From assembly GCF_020131355.1 (NCBI RefSeq), contig NZ_JAHLEL010000014.1, positions 372,001 through 436,000 of the forward strand: a stretch of DNA of 64,000 bases. Reading direction: 5' to 3'. Below, piece after piece: positions 24,357-32,871 of this stretch. The DNA comes from Pseudonocardia sp. ICBG1293 (GTDB lineage: Bacteria; Actinomycetota; Actinomycetes; Mycobacteriales; Pseudonocardiaceae). Numbering within the stretch: position 1 is the first letter of the stretch; each line of letters begins with the position of its first letter. Below the pieces are notes generated by a model. That model saw only the letters and a program-made list of their open reading frames with translations, searched no databases and was not told the DNA's origin. Position numbers and translations under genes: made by a program.

Positions 24357-26594
24357 CTACAGGTCCAGCACGAGCCGCGCCGAGCGGGCCCGGGAGACGC
24401 AGATCATCATGCAGTCGCCCGCGGCCCGCTCGGCGTCGTCGAGCACGGAGTCGCGGTGGTCGACCTCGCCGTCCAGCACCCGGGTCTCGCAGGTCCCGCA
24501 GGTCCCCTCGGCACACGACGACAGCACCGTCGCCCCCGCCTGCTCGACGACCTCGAGCACCGACCGCTCCGGCGGGACCTGCAGGGTCACCCCGGTGCGG
24601 GCCAGCTCGACGTCGAACGCCTCGGCCCGGGCCGGCTCGCCGACCGGCTTCGGGCTGAACCGCTCCACGTGCAGCGCGCCGTCCGGCCAGCCCGCGCACC
24701 GCTGCTCGACGGCGGCGAGCAGCGGTTCCGGACCGCAGCAGTAGACGAGGGTCTCCTCCCGCGGGGTGCCGAGCAGGCCGTCGAGGTCGAGCAGGCCCAC
24801 CTCGTCCTGCGGGGCGACGACCACCCGGTCGCCGTAGCGGCCCAGCTCGTCCAGGAAGGCCATCGACGCCCGGCGGCGGCCGCCGTAGACGAGCTGCCAG
24901 TCGGCGCCGGCCGCGTCCACGGCGGCGACCATCGGCAGGATCGCGGTGATCCCGATGCCGCCGGCCACGAACAGGTAGCGCGGTGAGCAGGCCAGCGGGA
25001 AGTTGTTGCGCGGGCCGCGCACCCGCACGGTGTCCCCGACCGACAGCGCGTCGTGGACGTGCCGGGAGGTGCCGCGTCCGGCGTCCTCGCGCAGGACGCC
25101 CATCCGCCAGGTGGTGGTGTCGGCCGGGTCCCCGCACAGCGAGTACTGGCGGGCGGTGGCCCCGCCGCAGAGCAGGTCGGCGTGCGCTCCGGGACGCCAG
25201 GCCGGCAGCGGCGAGCCGTCGGCGGCCCGCAGGGTCAGGGTCACCACGCCCTCGGAGACGGGCTCCTTGGCGACGACCGTCGCCTCGGCCACGACCTCGG
25301 TCACCACCCCGCTCCGGGAGCCCGCGCCCGGGGCCGGGCGGCGGTGCTCCGGCCCGGCGTCGGGGACCGGGGCGGCGAGCGCGAGCGGCATCGACTTCCA
25401 GACGTACATGTTGGGCGAGCTGGCGTAGAACCGGGGAGGGCCGTCGAGGACGAAGTCCCCGAGCAGCGGCAGCGCCTCCTCCAGCGCGACCCGCGCCTCC
25501 AGCCGGGCGAGCGGCGCGCCGAGGCAGCCGTGCACGCCCTCGCCGAATCCGAGGTGCCGGCCGGGCGGGCGGGTGATGTCGAACCGGTCGGGGTCGGGGA
25601 AGCGGCGGTCGTCGCGGTTCGCCGCGCCCGGGACCAGCACCACGCGCGAGCCCGCGGGGAGGGTGACGCCGTGCAGGCGTACCTCGCGGCCGGTGGTGCG
25701 GGCGGTGAGCTGCAGCGGGGTCGCCCAGCGCATCGCCTCCTCGACCGCGGCCGGGACCAGCGACGGGTCCGCCCGCAGCAGGGCGAGCTGGTCGGGGTTC
25801 TCGGCCAGCAGCTTGAACAGTGTCGTGACCAGCCCGGCGGTGGACTCGACCCCGCCCAGGAAGAGGATCATCATCAGACCGCTGATCTCGGAGGTCGTGG
25901 TGATCTCCCCCGGGACGAACGGCTCGCCGTCGACGTCGGCGGTCACCATCGAGGTCATCAGGTCGTCGCGCCCGGACCGGCGGCGCGACTCCAGGACGTC
26001 GATGAAGTACTGCTGCACCTTCGGGGTGGCGGCCCTCGCCTTCGGGCCGAGGTGCGGCGTGCCGGGGATCCGGTCCTTGAGCTCGTGGGTCCAGTGCTCC
26101 AGCTGGTCGCGGCGGGCACGCTCGGCGTCGGTGGCCTCGGCCCGGCTCGGGAAGCCCATGAGGTGGAAGAACACGTCGAACGGCATCGGCCAGGCCAGGT
26201 CCCGGCCGATGTCGATGCGGTCCCGCCCGGCCCAGGACCCGACGAGCCCGCGGACGACGCCGCGCACGCCCTCCTCGAGCCGGGCGATCCGCCGCGGCAC
26301 GAAGAACGGCTGCACGACCCGGCGCACCTGGTCGTGGCGCGGGTTGTCCATCGACCCGATCGACCCGGGCGGGACGTGCTCGAGGCGCGAGTCGTCGATG
26401 TCCATGCCCTCGTGGCTGAGGAAGGTCTCGGCGTCGGTGATCGCGGCACGGACGTCGTCGAAGCGGGTCAGGGCGTACCAGCCGTAGCGCTCACTGTGGT
26501 GGACCGGCTCCGCGTCCCGCATCCGCCGGTAGGTCCCGAACGGGTCGTCGGTGTAGAAGCTCGGGTCGAACGGGTCGTACACGACCGCCGTCAT
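24357..26594 (-). CDS. Self-sufficient cytochrome P450 fused to reductase (CYP116B-like)
   Basis: 745-aa fusion monooxygenase. N-terminal P450 domain: GGVEST in the I helix (247-252), ExxR in EEAMRW (285-289) and the haem loop FGEGVHGCLG with the haem-binding Cys357. After a linker (about 395-425) comes a phthalate-dioxygenase-reductase-type module: RQYSLCGDP for FMN, GGIGITAILPM and CCGPEPLL for NADH, and a C-terminal plant-type [2Fe-2S] domain (C-x4-C-x2-C in CAEGTCGTC, last Cys in MMICVSRA). Electrons pass NADH - FMN - FeS - haem within one chain. Start ATG 26594 follows GAGGAGG. The promoter carries two LacI-type palindromes. Family members hydroxylate or demethylate aromatics and alkanes; the substrate is unknown here. 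Confidence 0.93.
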   Translation of the reverse strand: MTAVVYDPFDPSFYTDDPFGTYRRMRDAEPVHHSERYGWYALTRFDDVRAAITDAETFLSHEGMDIDDSRLEHVPPGSIGSMDNPRHDQVRRVVQPFFVPRRIARLEEGVRGVVRGLVGSWAGRDRIDIGRDLAWPMPFDVFFHLMGFPSRAEATDAERARRDQLEHWTHELKDRIPGTPHLGPKARAATPKVQQYFIDVLESRRRSGRDDLMTSMVTADVDGEPFVPGEITTTSEISGLMMILFLGGVESTAGLVTTLFKLLAENPDQLALLRADPSLVPAAVEEAMRWATPLQLTARTTGREVRLHGVTLPAGSRVVLVPGAANRDDRRFPDPDRFDITRPPGRHLGFGEGVHGCLGAPLARLEARVALEEALPLLGDFVLDGPPRFYASSPNMYVWKSMPLALAAPVPDAGPEHRRPAPGAGSRSGVVTEVVAEATVVAKEPVSEGVVTLTLRAADGSPLPAWRPGAHADLLCGGATARQYSLCGDPADTTTWRMGVLREDAGRGTSRHVHDALSVGDTVRVRGPRNNFPLACSPRYLFVAGGIGITAILPMVAAVDAAGADWQLVYGGRRRASMAFLDELGRYGDRVVVAPQDEVGLLDLDGLLGTPREETLVYCCGPEPLLAAVEQRCAGWPDGALHVERFSPKPVGEPARAEAFDVELARTGVTLQVPPERSVLEVVEQAGATVLSSCAEGTCGTCETRVLDGEVDHRDSVLDDAERAAGDCMMICVSRARSARLVLDL

Positions 26595-26619
26595 GGGGGC
26601 CTCCTCGCCGCCGGGTGGG

Positions 26620-26670
26620 TTGAAGCGCTCTAACGACAAAGATTAGAGCGCTCTAACACGCACGCGTCAA
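26620..26670 (-). promoter_or_regulatory. P450 promoter with two LacI-type operators
   Basis: On the minus strand: -35 TTGACG (26670-26665), 17-bp spacer, -10 TCTAAT (26647-26642). A perfect 14-bp palindrome TTAGAGCGCTCTAA (26643-26656) covers the -10. A second, one-pair-imperfect copy TTGAAGCGCTCTAA lies downstream (26620-26633). Centres are 23 bp apart. A third copy precedes the lacI gene (27766-27779). The arrangement is typical for repression by a LacI dimer or tetramer. Confidence 0.82.
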
Positions 26671-26698
26671 GACACCGGTCGACCGGGACGGTGCCGGG

Positions 26699-27727
26699 TC
26701 AGGCCGCGGGCGGGGGCGCCGTCGACCCGCGCACCACCAGCTCGGGGTCCAGGACGATCTCACGTGGTTGCGGCTCCTCGCCGCGCAGCCGGGCCACGCT
26801 GCGCCCGACCGCGAGCCGGGCCAGTTCCACCGGGTCCTGGCGCAGTGTGGTCAGCCCCTGCTCGGGCAGCCGGGCCAGGGAGCTGTCGTCCCAACCGGTG
26901 ACCGACACGTCGCCGGGGACCCGGATCCCGTGCGCACCGAGCGCCTCGGCGAGCCCGGCGGCGACGTCGTCGTTGAACCCGACCACCGCGGTCGGGAGCG
27001 TCGGCAGGCGCAGCAGCTCGCGGGCGGCGCGCACCCCGGCCTCCAGGCTGTCCCCGCCCGGTACGACGATCCCTCCGGCGGCCAGGCCCCGCCGGCGCAG
27101 CGCGGCGCGGAACGCCGTCCGGCGGGCCGTGCCGATCGGACCGGGACCACCGTCCACGTGCGCCACGCGGCGGTGGCCCAGCCCGCCCAGGTGCTCGACG
27201 AGCAGCCGCAACCCGGCCGTGTCGGAGGTCCGGACCACGTCGACACCCGGGTCGGGCACCCGCCACCCGACGACGGTGACCGGCAGCCGCCCGGCCGGCA
27301 CCGGGACCCCGCCGAGCCCGGAGCCGAGCAGGATGACGGCCTCGCAGCGCAGGTCGAGCAGCGTCTCGACGGCGGCACGCTCGTCACGGCGCGGGGTCAG
27401 CGCGGACAGGAACAGCTCGTAGCCGTACGCCGCGGCGGCGTCATAGAGGCCGTCGAGGAGCTCGGTGTGGAAGCGGCCCGACATCCCCAGCACCACCCCG
27501 AGCTGGCGCGAGCTCCCGCTGGCCAGCAGCCGGGCCCGGGTGTCGGGCCGGTAGCCGACCCGCTCGGCCGCGGCGAGCACGCGCTCGCGGGTCTCCGGGC
27601 GCGACCCCGGCGCCCCGCGCAGCACGATCGACACCATCGCCCGTGACACCCCGGCCGCGGCCGCGACGTCGTCGAGGGTGGGACGACGACCGGCCCGTCG
27701 CGCCGGGCGGCCTGCGGCGTCGGCCAC
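26699..27727 (-). CDS. LacI-family repressor, probably of the P450 gene
   Basis: 342-aa LacI-type regulator: N-terminal helix-turn-helix TLDDVAAAAGVSRAMVSIVL (about residues 17-36) with the hinge region ARLLASGSSRQLGVVLG, then a periplasmic-binding-like effector domain (TAVVGFNDDVAAGLAEAL and VPGDVSVTGWDDSSLA). The GTG start at 27727 follows GGAGGACAGGAGCG. It lies directly upstream of the P450 gene on the same strand, and both have the same GAGCGCTC palindrome in front, which suggests it represses the P450 and itself. The effector is unknown. Confidence 0.9.
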   Translation of the reverse strand: MADAAGRPARRAGRRPTLDDVAAAAGVSRAMVSIVLRGAPGSRPETRERVLAAAERVGYRPDTRARLLASGSSRQLGVVLGMSGRFHTELLDGLYDAAAAYGYELFLSALTPRRDERAAVETLLDLRCEAVILLGSGLGGVPVPAGRLPVTVVGWRVPDPGVDVVRTSDTAGLRLLVEHLGGLGHRRVAHVDGGPGPIGTARRTAFRAALRRRGLAAGGIVVPGGDSLEAGVRAARELLRLPTLPTAVVGFNDDVAAGLAEALGAHGIRVPGDVSVTGWDDSSLARLPEQGLTTLRQDPVELARLAVGRSVARLRGEEPQPREIVLDPELVVRGSTAPPPAA

Positions 27728-27765
27728 GGTGCGCTCCTGTCCTCCCGGGGGCGGTCACCGTAGCA

Positions 27766-27779
27766 GTGGAGCGCTCCAA
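27766..27779. promoter_or_regulatory. LacI-type operator before the lacI gene
   Basis: GTGGAGCGCTCCAA contains the perfect 12-bp palindrome TGGAGCGCTCCA (27767-27778). It shares the core GAGCGCTC with the two sites before the P450 gene and lies about 40 bp upstream of the lacI start, so it suggests autoregulation. Confidence 0.72.
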
Positions 27780-27849
27780 CCCGTGCCGTCCGGAGACGGT
27801 CCCGGTGGCCCGGACGTGTGAGGACGGCCACCGGAGGTACCCCTCCCCC

Positions 27850-28119
27850 ATGACCTCCTTCCTGGGACGACTGCTGGACCGGCTGCGCGGACGCGGCCCG
27901 GCCGAGGACGTCGAGCCCGACCCGCACCTGGCCAACTCCCGCGAGACCGGTGGCCTGCCCCGGCAGGACGGCGACTCGGCGTCCACCACCGGGACCGGCG
28001 AGTCGGGCGGGTTCGTGGGCCGGGTCGCCGGCCGCGACGAGGGCTACGCGGGGCGGACCGGGGCCGAGGCGCGTGCGGAGGCGCTCGCCGAGGAACGCGG
28101 CGAGGACGACACCCGCTGA
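27850..28119 (+). CDS. Small hydrophilic hypothetical protein
   Basis: 89-aa ORF from ATG 27850 (MTSFLGRLLDRLRGRG). It begins with a short amphipathic helix and continues as a charged, Gly-rich, probably disordered chain ending in a Glu/Arg helix (AEARAEALAEERGEDD). No known domain is recognised. CACCGGAGG lies about 20 bases upstream, too far for an ideal ribosome site. It is short, lies alone between the divergent lacI and the convergent alcohol dehydrogenase, and could be a real small gene or chance coding. Confidence 0.5.
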   Translation: MTSFLGRLLDRLRGRGPAEDVEPDPHLANSRETGGLPRQDGDSASTTGTGESGGFVGRVAGRDEGYAGRTGAEARAEALAEERGEDDTR

Positions 28120-28126
28120 GAGGGCG

Positions 28127-29311
28127 TCAGGGGGTGAACAGCACCTTCACCGCGCCGTCGCTCTTGTCCTGGAACATCGAGTACGCCTGCGCGGCCTCCT
28201 CCAGCGGTACCCGGTGGGTGGCGAAGTGGTCGACGCCGAGCGGGTCGTCGTCGCCGAGCAGGGGCAGCAGGTCCGGGACCCAGCGCCACACGTTGGCCTG
28301 GCCCATCCGCATCTGGACCTGCTTGTCGAACAGGGTGAGCAGCGGCAGCGGGGTGGCGCTGCCGCCGTAGACCCCCGACAGCGAGATCGTGCCGCCCCGG
28401 CGCACCGCGCCGATCGCGAGCTCCAGGGCCGCGGTGCGGTCGGTGCCCGCCGTCTCCATGACCTTGCGGCCCAGCCCGGACGGCATCGCGGCCACGAGCT
28501 TCTGGGCGGCGGCCGCGATCGGGGACCCGTGGGCCTCCATGCCGACCGCGTCGATCACGGCGTCGGCGCCACGGCCCCCGGTCATGGACCGGATCGCGCC
28601 GAGCACCTCATCGTCGCCGTGGCCCAGGTCCAGCGTGGTCACCCCGCGCGCCCCGACCCGGGCCAGACGCTCGGGCACGACGTCCACGCCGACCACCTGC
28701 CGGACCCCCAGGTGCGCGGCGATCCGGGTGCACATGTCGCCGATCGGCCCGAGCCCGAGCACGACCAGCGTCCCGTCGGCGGGCGTCGCGGCGTAGCGGA
28801 CCGCCTGGTAGGCGGTCGGCAGCACGTCGGACAGGAACAGGAACCGGTCGTCCGGCGGGCCCTCGGGGACCCGGATCGGCAGCGAGTTGCCGAACGGCAC
28901 CCGCAGGTACTCGGCCTGCCCGCCGGGCACCTGGCCGTAGAGCCGGGTGTAGCCGAACAGGGACGCGCCGGTCCCCTGGTCGCGGTTCTGGGTCGTCTCG
29001 CACTGGGACTGCAGGCCGCGCTCGCACATCCAGCAGTGCCCGCAGCTGACGTTGAACGGGATCACGACGCGGTCACCCACCGAGAGCTCGGTCACGGCGG
29101 ACCCGACCTCGGCCACGACACCCATCGGCTCGTGGCCGAGGACGTCGCCGGGCGTCAGGAACGGGGTGAGCACCTCGTAGAGGTGCAGGTCGGAGCCGCA
29201 CAGCCCGGAACTGGTGATCTGCACGACCACGTCGTCGGGCTGCTCGAGGACCGGGTCGGGAACGGTGTCCACCCGGACGTCGCGGCGGCCGTGCCAGGTC
29301 AGGGCACGCAT
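28127..29311 (-). CDS. Zinc-dependent alcohol dehydrogenase (formaldehyde dehydrogenase-like MDR)
   Basis: 394-aa medium-chain dehydrogenase. Catalytic zinc ligands: Cys in SSGLCGSDLH (about 38) and GHEPMGVV (His/Glu about 60). Structural zinc site: CGHCWMCERGLQSQC, with four Cys. Rossmann motif GLGPIGDMCTRIAAHLG (about 193). The long insert after the zinc site and the tail (DKSDGAVKVLFTP) are typical of the FdhA-like glutathione-independent formaldehyde dehydrogenase relatives. Substrate unknown. ATG 29311 follows GAGGAGGACCCC. Stands alone, convergent to the small ORF. Confidence 0.88.
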   Translation of the reverse strand: MRALTWHGRRDVRVDTVPDPVLEQPDDVVVQITSSGLCGSDLHLYEVLTPFLTPGDVLGHEPMGVVAEVGSAVTELSVGDRVVIPFNVSCGHCWMCERGLQSQCETTQNRDQGTGASLFGYTRLYGQVPGGQAEYLRVPFGNSLPIRVPEGPPDDRFLFLSDVLPTAYQAVRYAATPADGTLVVLGLGPIGDMCTRIAAHLGVRQVVGVDVVPERLARVGARGVTTLDLGHGDDEVLGAIRSMTGGRGADAVIDAVGMEAHGSPIAAAAQKLVAAMPSGLGRKVMETAGTDRTAALELAIGAVRRGGTISLSGVYGGSATPLPLLTLFDKQVQMRMGQANVWRWVPDLLPLLGDDDPLGVDHFATHRVPLEEAAQAYSMFQDKSDGAVKVLFTP

Positions 29312-29423
29312 GGGGTCCTCCTCGGTGTCGCCGGTGGTGTGGGCGCCCGGCTACCCGGTCGCATCCCGGCGAAACCGGCACGGGCGCCGGGGAGGCGGCC
29401 GCGGCACCGGCCCGCCGTCCCGC

Positions 29424-30014
29424 TCACCGCGCCCCGCGGGCGGCGTCGGGCCCGCCGGGCCGGGTGCCGTCCCCGGCCGGCTCGTCGGGGTCCGGGACCC
29501 CGGTGCCCGCGTGCGCACTGCGGTCGCTCAGGCCCGTCATCCGCCGGCCCGCCGCCTCCACCCCGCGCTGGAGCCCCGCGTACGGGGCGTCGCTGAACGC
29601 GCGACCGAACACCGCGACCGCGCCCAGCACGAGCAGCAGGACCCCCATCAGCACCGAGCCGGTGTTGGTCACGAACGGTCCGGCCGGAACCAGGCGGAGC
29701 ACGCCGGTCAGGAGCCCGAGCAGGACCTCGGCGACCCCCAGGACCATGAGCACCACCCCGAATCCCCGTGACCAGGGCAGCCGGGTGGCGCACGGCAGCC
29801 CGACGACGCCCAGGACGACGTGCACCAGGTCGCGCAGCGGGTCCACCCCGATGCCCAGCAGCTCCCCGCTGGCCGCGGGCAGCCCGGGCAGGCCGCTGTA
29901 GCGGAACCCGAGCAGCCCGTAGAGCAGCAGCAGGAACGCGGAGACGACCACCAGCAGCTGGGGCCAGGGGAACACCGCGTGGCCGTGGGAGTGGTGCTGG
30001 GACTGGGTCGGCAT
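29424..30014 (-). CDS. DUF4383-like membrane protein
   Basis: 196-aa integral membrane protein with four predicted spans (about residues 18-35, 58-75, 88-106 and 118-140). It has the pattern of DUF4383 proteins (short loops, HVVLGVVGL, then VTNTGSVLMGVLLLVLGAVA). The C-terminal 50 residues are hydrophilic and Pro/Gly/Asp-rich. Function is not known. Start ATG 30014 follows GGAGGACGAGT. It is divergent from the FAD oxidoreductase gene. Confidence 0.7.
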   Translation of the reverse strand: MPTQSQHHSHGHAVFPWPQLLVVVSAFLLLLYGLLGFRYSGLPGLPAASGELLGIGVDPLRDLVHVVLGVVGLPCATRLPWSRGFGVVLMVLGVAEVLLGLLTGVLRLVPAGPFVTNTGSVLMGVLLLVLGAVAVFGRAFSDAPYAGLQRGVEAAGRRMTGLSDRSAHAGTGVPDPDEPAGDGTRPGGPDAARGAR

Positions 30015-30175
30015 ACTCGTCCTCCGGATCGGGCGCACCGGTCGGTCCGGCGTACCGGCGCGGCTACCCGCGCACCGGCGGGGGATGCCGATCGTGACGG
30101 GCATGACGTCCGTGGCCCGGGGTACCGCTGTGCAGGGGCAGGCCCGCGCGGGCCCCGGCACGGGAGGGGGACCGG

Positions 30176-31825
30176 GTGGCGGAACGGGTCGACGCCGTCG
30201 TCGTCGGGGCCGGGCACAACGGGCTGGTCGCGGCGAACCTGCTGGCCGACGCGGGCTGGGAGGTCCTGGTCTGCGAGGCCGCCCCGGCCCCGGGCGGCGC
30301 GGTGCGCTCGGCCGAGATCACCGCGCCCGGCTTCGTGAGCGACCTGGCCAGCGCGTTCCACCCGCTGGGAGCCGCGTCACCGGTGCTGCGCGAGCTCGAC
30401 CTCGGTGCACACGGGCTGGTGTGGCGGCACGCCCCCGCCGTGCTCGCCCATCCCACACCCGACGGCCGGTGCGCGGTCCTGCACCGCCGCCTCGACGACA
30501 CCGCCGACGCGCTCGACGAGGACCACCCCGGCGACGGCGCCGCCTGGCGCGCGCTCGTCGCGCAGTGGGACCGGATCGGCGACGACGTCCTCGCGGCCGC
30601 GCTGCGCCCGTTCCCGCCGGTCCGGCCGGCGTCCCGGCTGCTGCGCACCCTGGGCCCCGGCGACGCGCTGCGGCTGGCCCGGATGCTGCTGGCGCCGGTC
30701 ACGCGGATGGCCCAGGAGCACTTCGGGGGCCGGGCCGCCCCCCTGCTGCTGGCGGGCAACGCGCTGCACACCGACCTCGGGCCGGACTCCGCCGCGGGTG
30801 CCGCCTACGGCTGGCTGCTGGCGATGCTCGGGCAGCGTGTCGGGTTCCCGGTCCCGCAGGGCGGGGCGGGGGCGCTGACCGGTGCGCTCGTCGCCCGGCT
30901 CGCGGCGCGGGGCGGGCGGCTCGAGTGCGGACGCCCGGTCCGGACCGTCCTGGTCGGACCGTCCGGCCGGGCCTGCGGCGTCGTCGACGCGGCCGGGCAG
31001 CGCGTCCTCGCCCGCCGGGCGGTGCTCGCCGACGTCGACGCGCCCCGGCTGTACCGCGAGCTCGTCGGGGAGGAGCACCTGCCGGCCCGCTTCGTCGCCG
31101 ACCTCGACCGGTTCGAGTGGGACCACTCCACGGTGAAGCTGGACTGGGCGCTCGACGGACCGGTGCCGTGGACCGCACCGGGCGCCCGGTCGGCGGGGAC
31201 GGTGCACCTCGGCGCCGACGTCGACGGTCTGCGCCGCTACGCCGCCGACCTCACCGCGGGCCGGCTGCCCGGCGAGCCCTTCCTGCTGTTCGGACAGATG
31301 ACCACGGCCGACCCCACCCGTTCCCCGCCCGGTACCGAGTCGGCGTGGGCCTACACCCACGTGCCCCGCGGGCTCGGCTGGGGCCGCGACGAGGTCCTGC
31401 GCTGGGCCGACCGGATGCAGCAGGTCGTCGAGGACCACGCGCCGGGGTTCGGCTCGCTCGTCCGCGCCCGCGCCGTCGCCGGACCGGCGGACCTGCAGGC
31501 CCGCGACGGCAACCTCGTCGACGGGGCCATCACCGCGGGTACCTCCGCGGTGCACCAGCAGCTGGTGTTCCGGCCGGTCCCGGGCCTGGGTCGCGCCGAC
31601 ACCCCGGTACCGGGCCTGTTCCTGGCCGGGGCCTCGGCGCACCCCGGCGGGGCGGTGCACGGCGGGCCCGGCGCCAACGCGGCGCGGGCCGCGCTGGCCG
31701 CGGCCGGGGCGACCGGCGCGCTGTACCGCGGCGCGGTCCGGTCGGCCCACCGGCGGCTGTACGGCCCGGCGCCGCGCCCCGGTCGGGTTTGGACCCGCCG
31801 GGACCGGAGATACGGAGGTCCGTGA
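30176..31825 (+). CDS. Phytoene-desaturase-like FAD oxidoreductase
   Basis: 549-aa NAD(P)/FAD-binding amine-oxidase-fold protein (PYROXD2/CrtI-like). The dinucleotide-binding motif VVVGAGHNGLVAANLLADAG sits at residues 8-27 and a second FAD motif near the C-terminus reads VPGLFLAGASAHPGGAVHGG. Start GTG 30176 has GGGAGGGGG upstream. It is the first gene of a four-gene set with 4-, 1- and 4-base overlaps. Because no carotenoid synthase lies nearby, a desaturase or oxidase role on the product of this operon is more likely than carotenoid synthesis. The actual substrate is unknown. Confidence 0.84.
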   Translation: MAERVDAVVVGAGHNGLVAANLLADAGWEVLVCEAAPAPGGAVRSAEITAPGFVSDLASAFHPLGAASPVLRELDLGAHGLVWRHAPAVLAHPTPDGRCAVLHRRLDDTADALDEDHPGDGAAWRALVAQWDRIGDDVLAAALRPFPPVRPASRLLRTLGPGDALRLARMLLAPVTRMAQEHFGGRAAPLLLAGNALHTDLGPDSAAGAAYGWLLAMLGQRVGFPVPQGGAGALTGALVARLAARGGRLECGRPVRTVLVGPSGRACGVVDAAGQRVLARRAVLADVDAPRLYRELVGEEHLPARFVADLDRFEWDHSTVKLDWALDGPVPWTAPGARSAGTVHLGADVDGLRRYAADLTAGRLPGEPFLLFGQMTTADPTRSPPGTESAWAYTHVPRGLGWGRDEVLRWADRMQQVVEDHAPGFGSLVRARAVAGPADLQARDGNLVDGAITAGTSAVHQQLVFRPVPGLGRADTPVPGLFLAGASAHPGGAVHGGPGANAARAALAAAGATGALYRGAVRSAHRRLYGPAPRPGRVWTRRDRRYGGP

Positions 31826-32871
31826 CCCTCGACCACCGATCCGGTGTCCCCGCCACCGACCGCCGGGACGGGCTCCCCGGGACCGCCGTCCTGGACCCGG
31901 TGCCCGCGCCCGCGGGCCCCGCCGAGCCGTTCCCGGCCGCGCCCGGGGCGACGGTCGCCGCCGCCGTCGCCGCCGGTGAGCTGGACCTGCCGCTGCCCGG
32001 TTCCGGGGCGACCGCGACGCGGTGGGCGCGGCTGGCCCGCATCGCCCGGCGCGACCTGCCGGTCGCCCGGCTCGCCGAGGGACACGCCGACGCCGTGGCG
32101 ATCCTCGCCGACCACCACCGCGCCCCCGTCGAGGGCGCCACCTACGGGGTGTGGGCGTCGCGGTCCGGCGGCGGCGCACGCTACGACACCGGCCCCGACG
32201 GGCCACGCCTGACCGGCACCGTGCGGTTCTGCTCGGGCACCCACCTGCTGGACCGGGCACTCGTCGTCGCCGGGGCGCGGGACGGCACCCGGCTCGTGGA
32301 CCTGGACCTGGCCGCGCCGCAGGTGGAGCGGGTGACCGCCTGGCACGCGGCCGGGATGGCCGCGAGCGACACCCACGACGTCGTCCTGCACGACGTGCCG
32401 GTGCCTGCCGGGACCGTCGTCGGTGGCCCGGACGCCTACACCGCACGCCCCGGGTTCGCCCACGGCGGCGCCGGGGTGGCCGCGGTGTGGCTGGGTGCCG
32501 CCGCCGCGATCGTCGACCACGTGGCGGTGCCCCTGCGCACGACCGGACCCGACCCGCACCGGCTCGCCGCGCTGGGGGCGGTGCACACGGCCGTCGCCGC
32601 CGCCGACGCCCTGCTCGTCGTCACCGCCGCCCGGATCGACGCCGATCCCACGAACGCCCACCACGACGCGGTGGCCACCGTGCGGGCCGCGGTGGAGCGG
32701 GCGTGCCGCACCGTCCTCGACGCCGCCCCGGAGATCGCCGGGGTGGCCGTGCTGGCCGGCTCGGCGCTGCTCAGCGCGCGCCTCGCGGACCTGCAGATCT
32801 ACCTGCGCCAGCACCACGGCGGCCGCGACCTCGCCGACCTCGGGCGCGCCGTGCTCGCCGCGGGGACCTGA
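31822..32871 (+). CDS. Acyl-CoA dehydrogenase-like flavoprotein
   Basis: 349-aa protein of the acyl-CoA dehydrogenase superfamily. It starts at GTG 31822, overlapping the upstream stop (GTGA), with ACGGAGG as ribosome site. The middle beta domain is recognisable (TYGVWASRSGGGARYD, then LTGTVRFCSGTHLLDRALVV). The C-terminal helical domain ends LQIYLRQHHGGRDLADLG. It is shorter than usual (about 380 aa), and I could not identify the catalytic Glu. Homologues of this type occur next to PIG-L/methyltransferase fusions, which suggests they oxidise the product of that pathway and not fatty acids. Confidence 0.75.
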   Translation: MTLDHRSGVPATDRRDGLPGTAVLDPVPAPAGPAEPFPAAPGATVAAAVAAGELDLPLPGSGATATRWARLARIARRDLPVARLAEGHADAVAILADHHRAPVEGATYGVWASRSGGGARYDTGPDGPRLTGTVRFCSGTHLLDRALVVAGARDGTRLVDLDLAAPQVERVTAWHAAGMAASDTHDVVLHDVPVPAGTVVGGPDAYTARPGFAHGGAGVAAVWLGAAAAIVDHVAVPLRTTGPDPHRLAALGAVHTAVAAADALLVVTAARIDADPTNAHHDAVATVRAAVERACRTVLDAAPEIAGVAVLAGSALLSARLADLQIYLRQHHGGRDLADLGRAVLAAGT

